From Planctomycetota bacterium (GTDB taxonomy: Bacteria; Planctomycetota; Phycisphaerae; FEN-1346; JAACEH01), in the NCBI GenBank assembly GCA_016935955.1, contig JAFGPY010000052.1, positions 1 to 13,266 of the forward strand: 13,266 nt of DNA, read 5' to 3'. The position numbers and the translations under genes were made by a program. The notes below the pieces were generated by a model. The model was given only the letters and a program-made list of their open reading frames with translations, was not told where the DNA came from and searched no databases. Shown here piece after piece: positions 9,870 to 13,266 of the stretch (position 1 is its first letter; each line of letters opens with the position of its first letter).

Positions 9870-11750
9870 TTACACCCGCAGGTCGGGGGCCGAGGCGCTC
9901 AGATCGTCGGCGTTGGCCTTCAGGATCGGGTCGACCACGTCGGCCAGGAACTCATCCACCTGCTCGATGCTGCGGCCAATGAACTTCTCGGCGGCAAGCT
10001 CGGCGTCGAGGTCCACCTTGGCGAAGGCCTTGTCCTTGCGCAGCCGGTCGATCAGGTCATTCGGCTTGCCCTCGACCTTGACCGTCCGGGCGGCATCCTG
10101 GCTGTGCTGGCGGATGCGCTCGTGCAGGTCCTGGCGGTCGCCGCCGGACCGCACGCCGGCCATAAGGATGTTCTCGGTGGCCATGAACGGCAACTCCTCG
10201 GCGATCACCCGCTCGAGAATCTTCGGATAGACTACCAGTCCGTCGGCCACATTGGCGAAGATCAGCAGGATGGCGTCCGTGGCCAGGAAGGCCTGGCTCA
10301 GGACGAGTCGCCGCGTGGCGCTGTCGTCGAGCGTCCGCTCGAGCCACTGCTCGGCGGCGGTCTGGGCGGCCGTGGGCACCAGGCCGATGACGTACCGTGC
10401 CAGGGCTGTCATGCGTTCGCTGCGCATCGGGTTGCGCTTGTAGGCCATGGCCGACGAGCCGATCTGCTTCCTGGCGAACGGCTCCTCCATTTCCTTGGTG
10501 CCGGCCATGAGCCGCAGGTCGTTCGCGAACTTGTGGGCGCTGGTGGCAATCTGCGCCAGGGCCGCCACGACGCGGGCGTCGAGCTTGCGCGAGTAGGTCT
10601 GCCCGGTGACGGGAATGACCTTGTCGAAGCCCATCTTCTCGGCCACGCGCCGCTCCAGCGTGCGGACCTTCTCGTGGTCGCCGTCGAAGAGCGACAGGAA
10701 CGAGCCCTGCGTGCCGGTGGTGCCCTTGGTCGAACGGAAGGCCAGGCGCGCCAGCAGCGTGTCGATCTCCTCCAGGTCCGTCACCAGGTCGTAGAGCCAC
10801 AGACAGGCCCGTTTGCCGACCGTCGTAAGCTGGGCCGGCTGATAGTGCGTGCGGGCCAGCACGGGCTGAGCCCGTTGCTCGCGGGCGAACTTGGCCACGA
10901 ATGCGATCACCGACAACAACCGGCGGCGAACGAGACGCAGGCCCTCGCGAATCTGGATCAGCTCGGCGTTGTCGGCGACGAAGCAACTGGTGGCCCCGAG
11001 ATGGATGATCGGCATGGCCTTGGGCGCCACTTCGCCGAAGGCGTGCACGTGGGCCATGACGTCATGCCGCAACTGGCTTTCCAGTTCGGCCGCCCGCTTG
11101 AAGTCGATGTCGTCAGCGTGTTGCCGCATCTCGTCGAGCTGCTGGTCGGTGACCGCGACGCCGAGTTCCTGCTCGGCCTCGGCCAGGGCAATCCAAAGAT
11201 ATCGCCATAGAGAATACTTGTATGCTGGAGAGAAGATTTGAGACGCTGGCGCAGAAGCATAACGCACCACAAGCGGATTGTCGGCTACATCATAGCTCAG
11301 ATGCTCAATGATGTATGGGAGGTCGTAGTTCTTGGCCGCTTTGGGGTATTGTTTGCTCAGCCGACGAAGATCATTCTGATCCCAGACCTTTATCAGTCCT
11401 TTCATCGCGGCCGCAGTGGCAGCGGCTGCAACACTCTCAACTGGGCTCGTGGTAATCAGCAGACAACTCGCATAAGAAGTGACCGAGGCAAGTATTCTTG
11501 ACAGCATCTCCATCGCAAACGGATTGATACTGCGTTTGACCTCTATGAGACAAGGACCGGGAATATCTCCAATGCCTTCTGGAGCAACAGCATCAGCAAC
11601 AAATACTCGGGCTCCCTGCGTTGTTAGACGTACACTCCTATTGAGGGGTTTTCCTTCCTGCTCGGCTTGAGCCTGCAACAGCGTAATCGCGTACTCCTCA
11701 AAGGATGAACCCGTTCCAGATTTCGTCGTTCGACGTTTGCGCGACGCCAT
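9870..11750 (-). CDS. purB: Fusion: PD-(D/E)XK nuclease-like domain plus adenylosuccinate lyase
   Basis: A 626-residue protein. Residues about 155-626 are a full-length, eukaryote-like adenylosuccinate lyase, which converts SAICAR to AICAR and adenylosuccinate to AMP, releasing fumarate. Seen are RYAS (163-166), RHDVMAHVH (228-236), catalytic H302 in [14 protein letters not shown], signature [11 protein letters not shown] (431-441) and ATENILMA (524-531). All expected motifs are intact, so the lyase should be active. Residues about 10-150 resemble Mrr-like restriction endonuclease folds: [13 protein letters not shown], then D53 (FVADAV) and E70-V-K72 in [10 protein letters not shown]. There is no start codon near the junction and a good AGGGAG seven bases before ATG 11750, so the fusion is probably translated whole. 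The first ~187 codons are lower in GC than the rest. Other readings are horizontal acquisition of the 5' part or an assembly chimera. The lyase is certain; the nuclease fold is likely. Confidence 0.9.
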   Translation of the reverse strand: MASRKRRTTKSGTGSSFEEYAITLLQAQAEQEGKPLNRSVRLTTQGARVFVADAVAPEGIGDIPGPCLIEVKRSINPFAMEMLSRILASVTSYASCLLITTSPVESVAAAATAAAMKGLIKVWDQNDLRRLSKQYPKAAKNYDLPYIIEHLSYDVADNPLVVRYASAPASQIFSPAYKYSLWRYLWIALAEAEQELGVAVTDQQLDEMRQHADDIDFKRAAELESQLRHDVMAHVHAFGEVAPKAMPIIHLGATSCFVADNAELIQIREGLRLVRRRLLSVIAFVAKFAREQRAQPVLARTHYQPAQLTTVGKRACLWLYDLVTDLEEIDTLLARLAFRSTKGTTGTQGSFLSLFDGDHEKVRTLERRVAEKMGFDKVIPVTGQTYSRKLDARVVAALAQIATSAHKFANDLRLMAGTKEMEEPFARKQIGSSAMAYKRNPMRSERMTALARYVIGLVPTAAQTAAEQWLERTLDDSATRRLVLSQAFLATDAILLIFANVADGLVVYPKILERVIAEELPFMATENILMAGVRSGGDRQDLHERIRQHSQDAARTVKVEGKPNDLIDRLRKDKAFAKVDLDAELAAEKFIGRSIEQVDEFLADVVDPILKANADDLSASAPDLRV

Positions 11751-11757
11751 GCGTCTT

Positions 11758-11763
11758 CTCCCT
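11758..11763 (-). promoter_or_regulatory. Ribosome binding site of the nuclease-purB fusion
   Basis: AGGGAG on the minus strand, seven bases before ATG at 11750. It is the best site near the gene and supports translation of the whole fusion rather than a shorter lyase. Confidence 0.65.
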
Positions 11764-11858
11764 GACAGACGAAAACTCAGTCATTAGTAGATCGGGTCAA
11801 CAGAACCGACATTCCGGACAAGACACCGGACGGCAACCGTTCCGCCCAGAGAGAACGC

Positions 11859-11887
11859 ATTATAGCAAATCGGCTCGGACGGGCCAA
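11859..11887 (-). promoter_or_regulatory. Near-consensus extended -10 promoter for the purB fusion
   Basis: On the minus strand: TTGGCC (11887-11882), 17 bases, then TATAAT (11864-11859), a perfect -10 box preceded by TGC, an extended -10 element. The transcription start should fall near 11852, leaving a leader of about 100 bases. The -35 box begins two bases past the stop of the upstream transporter, so purB is likely transcribed separately. Confidence 0.7.
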
Positions 11888-11889
11888 GG

Positions 11890-13266
11890 TCAGGCCCGGT
11901 CGTCGGGCGGCGCGGAGGCGTGCCGCCTTTCGGCGACCCGGGCCAGCATCAGGGCGATGGCCGGCACCAGCAGCGGCCGCACGAGAAACGTGTCGACCAT
12001 GATGCCGACGGCCAGGGCGAAACCGAGTTGGATCATCAGGCTGAGGTTGCCGGCGATCATGCTGGCGAAGGTTCCGGCGACGATGATGCCGCAGGCCGAG
12101 ACAATGCCGCCGGTTCGCGAAAGGGCTGTGCGGACGGCCTCGTCGAGCGGCCGCTTGCGACGTTCCTGGGCGATGCGCGTGCAGACGTAGATGTTGTAGT
12201 CCACGCCGACGGCCACCAGCAGCACGAGCAGGAAGAATTTGACCTTCCAGTCCAGTCCCGGCTCGCCGAGCCAGCGGACGAAGACCCAGTCGGCCGCACC
12301 GAGAGCAGTCATGAAACTCAGCACCGTGCCGCCGATCAGGAAGAGGCCGAGCACCGGTCGCCGCAGGACCACCAGCAGAATGACGTACACGGCCGCCAGC
12401 ACCGCGGCCGTCACGACAATGAAGTCGCGATGGCTAACGTCTTTGATGTCGGCGATGGTTGACGACGGACCGGCGATACCGACGTCAAAGGGACAGTTGG
12501 CCTCGCTCGCGGCCTGATCGGCAATGCCCTGCAACCGGCGGGCGGCCTCGACGCTGGCGTCGGTGTACGGCCCTTCCTTCAGGAGGACCATCATCTTGGC
12601 AGCCCGCAGGTCGGCGCTGAAATAGTTCTTCTCGATGCCCTGCATGAGCATGGACTCGGTATCCAGATCGTCGAGGCTCTCGTAGCGCGATGTACCGTGG
12701 CCGAGCGGCTGTATGGGTGAGTAGACGTTTTCGACCATTGGATCGTCGGCCAGGCGGTCGGCCAGGTGCATCATAGCCACCCAGGCGTCCTCGTCTTCGA
12801 GCGTCGCGTCCGGGCTGCGGGCCTCGACCAGGACGGTCATGGGCCCCATCGTTCCGGGGCTGAACTCCTGCCGCAGAATCTCGAAGCCGCGAACGCTCGA
12901 CCACCCCCCCGACAACTCGTCGAAGATGTTGTGGGTCGAGCGGGCCGACAGCGAGGCGACGCTCGGCGCGGCCAGAACGACCAGCACAAGGACCGTGGCG
13001 ACCATGGGCCGCCGCGTCACGGCGGCGGCAATGCGGTCCCACAGTCCGCCGGTCAGGACGCGTGCGGCCGTGTCCTTGCGACCGGGCCAGAACAGCAGCC
13101 GTCCAGCCAGCAGGTAGAGGGCCGGAGCGAGGGTCAGCGAGGCGACGCAACCGACGCCCAGGGCGACGGCCAGGCTCGGGCCGGCCCTCTGGAAAGCGCG
13201 GAACTCGGCCAGGCACATCAGCGACAGGCCGGCCATGGTCGTCAGGGCCGAGGCGGCAATGGCCGC
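11890..13266 (-). CDS. RND superfamily (MMPL-type) transporter, C-terminal part, cut by window end
   Basis: 458 residues are visible and the frame stays open to the window edge, so the N-terminal part is missing because of the window, not by mutation. RND/MMPL proteins are proton-driven inner-membrane exporters of lipids or hydrophobic compounds. Visible are the last membrane helix or two of the first half (near GPSLAVALGVGCVASLTLAP), the start of the second half (VATVLVLVVLAAPSVASL), a periplasmic domain of about 190 residues, and a final five-helix bundle. The motif VGVDYN (Asp-Tyr codons at 12196-12201) matches the proton-relay Asp-Tyr pair of the second half in MmpL proteins. The substrate cannot be told. 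The C-terminus is short and charged (RRHASAPPDDRA). Confidence 0.9.
   Translation of the reverse strand, partial: AAIAASALTTMAGLSLMCLAEFRAFQRAGPSLAVALGVGCVASLTLAPALYLLAGRLLFWPGRKDTAARVLTGGLWDRIAAAVTRRPMVATVLVLVVLAAPSVASLSARSTHNIFDELSGGWSSVRGFEILRQEFSPGTMGPMTVLVEARSPDATLEDEDAWVAMMHLADRLADDPMVENVYSPIQPLGHGTSRYESLDDLDTESMLMQGIEKNYFSADLRAAKMMVLLKEGPYTDASVEAARRLQGIADQAASEANCPFDVGIAGPSSTIADIKDVSHRDFIVVTAAVLAAVYVILLVVLRRPVLGLFLIGGTVLSFMTALGAADWVFVRWLGEPGLDWKVKFFLLVLLVAVGVDYNIYVCTRIAQERRKRPLDEAVRTALSRTGGIVSACGIIVAGTFASMIAGNLSLMIQLGFALAVGIMVDTFLVRPLLVPAIALMLARVAERRHASAPPDDRA

Noticed and set aside
9828..11210. A 460-codon open frame on the plus strand opposite purB
   Set aside because: It is antisense to unmistakable adenylosuccinate lyase sequence; its end near 11210 only reflects the drop in GC there.

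Overview
The window is a GC-rich bacterial chromosome segment. The taxon is an inference: the long, eukaryote-like adenylosuccinate lyase, the IS630-type transposase start and a short hairpin repeat of a kind I associate with planctomycete genomes together suggest Planctomycetota or a relative. No rRNA, tRNA or CRISPR array is visible.

Left part (1-6886, minus strand). The edge carries the first codons of an IS630-type transposase that runs out of the window. To its right is a four-gene operon, read right to left. It encodes (1) a membrane sensor with a periplasmic c-type heme-binding Tll0287-like domain, HAMP and two PAS domains but no output domain; (2) a large hybrid histidine kinase with three PAS domains, HisKA, HATPase, two receivers and an HPt domain; (3) a receiver-GGDEF diguanylate cyclase; and (4) a PilZ protein. 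Genes 1/2 and 2/3 share 4-base overlaps (GTGA, ATGA). Together they look like a complete path from a periplasmic heme signal through phosphorelay and c-di-GMP synthesis to a c-di-GMP receptor.

Middle (6887-9802). A 326-base intergenic region separates this operon from the divergent zwf (glucose-6-phosphate dehydrogenase). Convergent to zwf is a minus-strand pair: a small membrane protein and a DUF2238/YjdF-like membrane protein, overlapping by ATGA.

Right part (9803-13266, minus strand). The most unusual gene is purB. It encodes a 626-residue protein in which a PD-(D/E)XK nuclease-like domain (about residues 10-150) is fused in frame to a complete adenylosuccinate lyase (about 155-626). The first ~187 codons are clearly lower in GC than the rest, with a sharp break near 11190 that falls inside the lyase-homologous part, not at the domain junction. 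A near-consensus sigma70-type promoter and a strong ribosome binding site precede it. The right edge holds the C-terminal part of an RND/MMPL-family transporter, cut by the window end.
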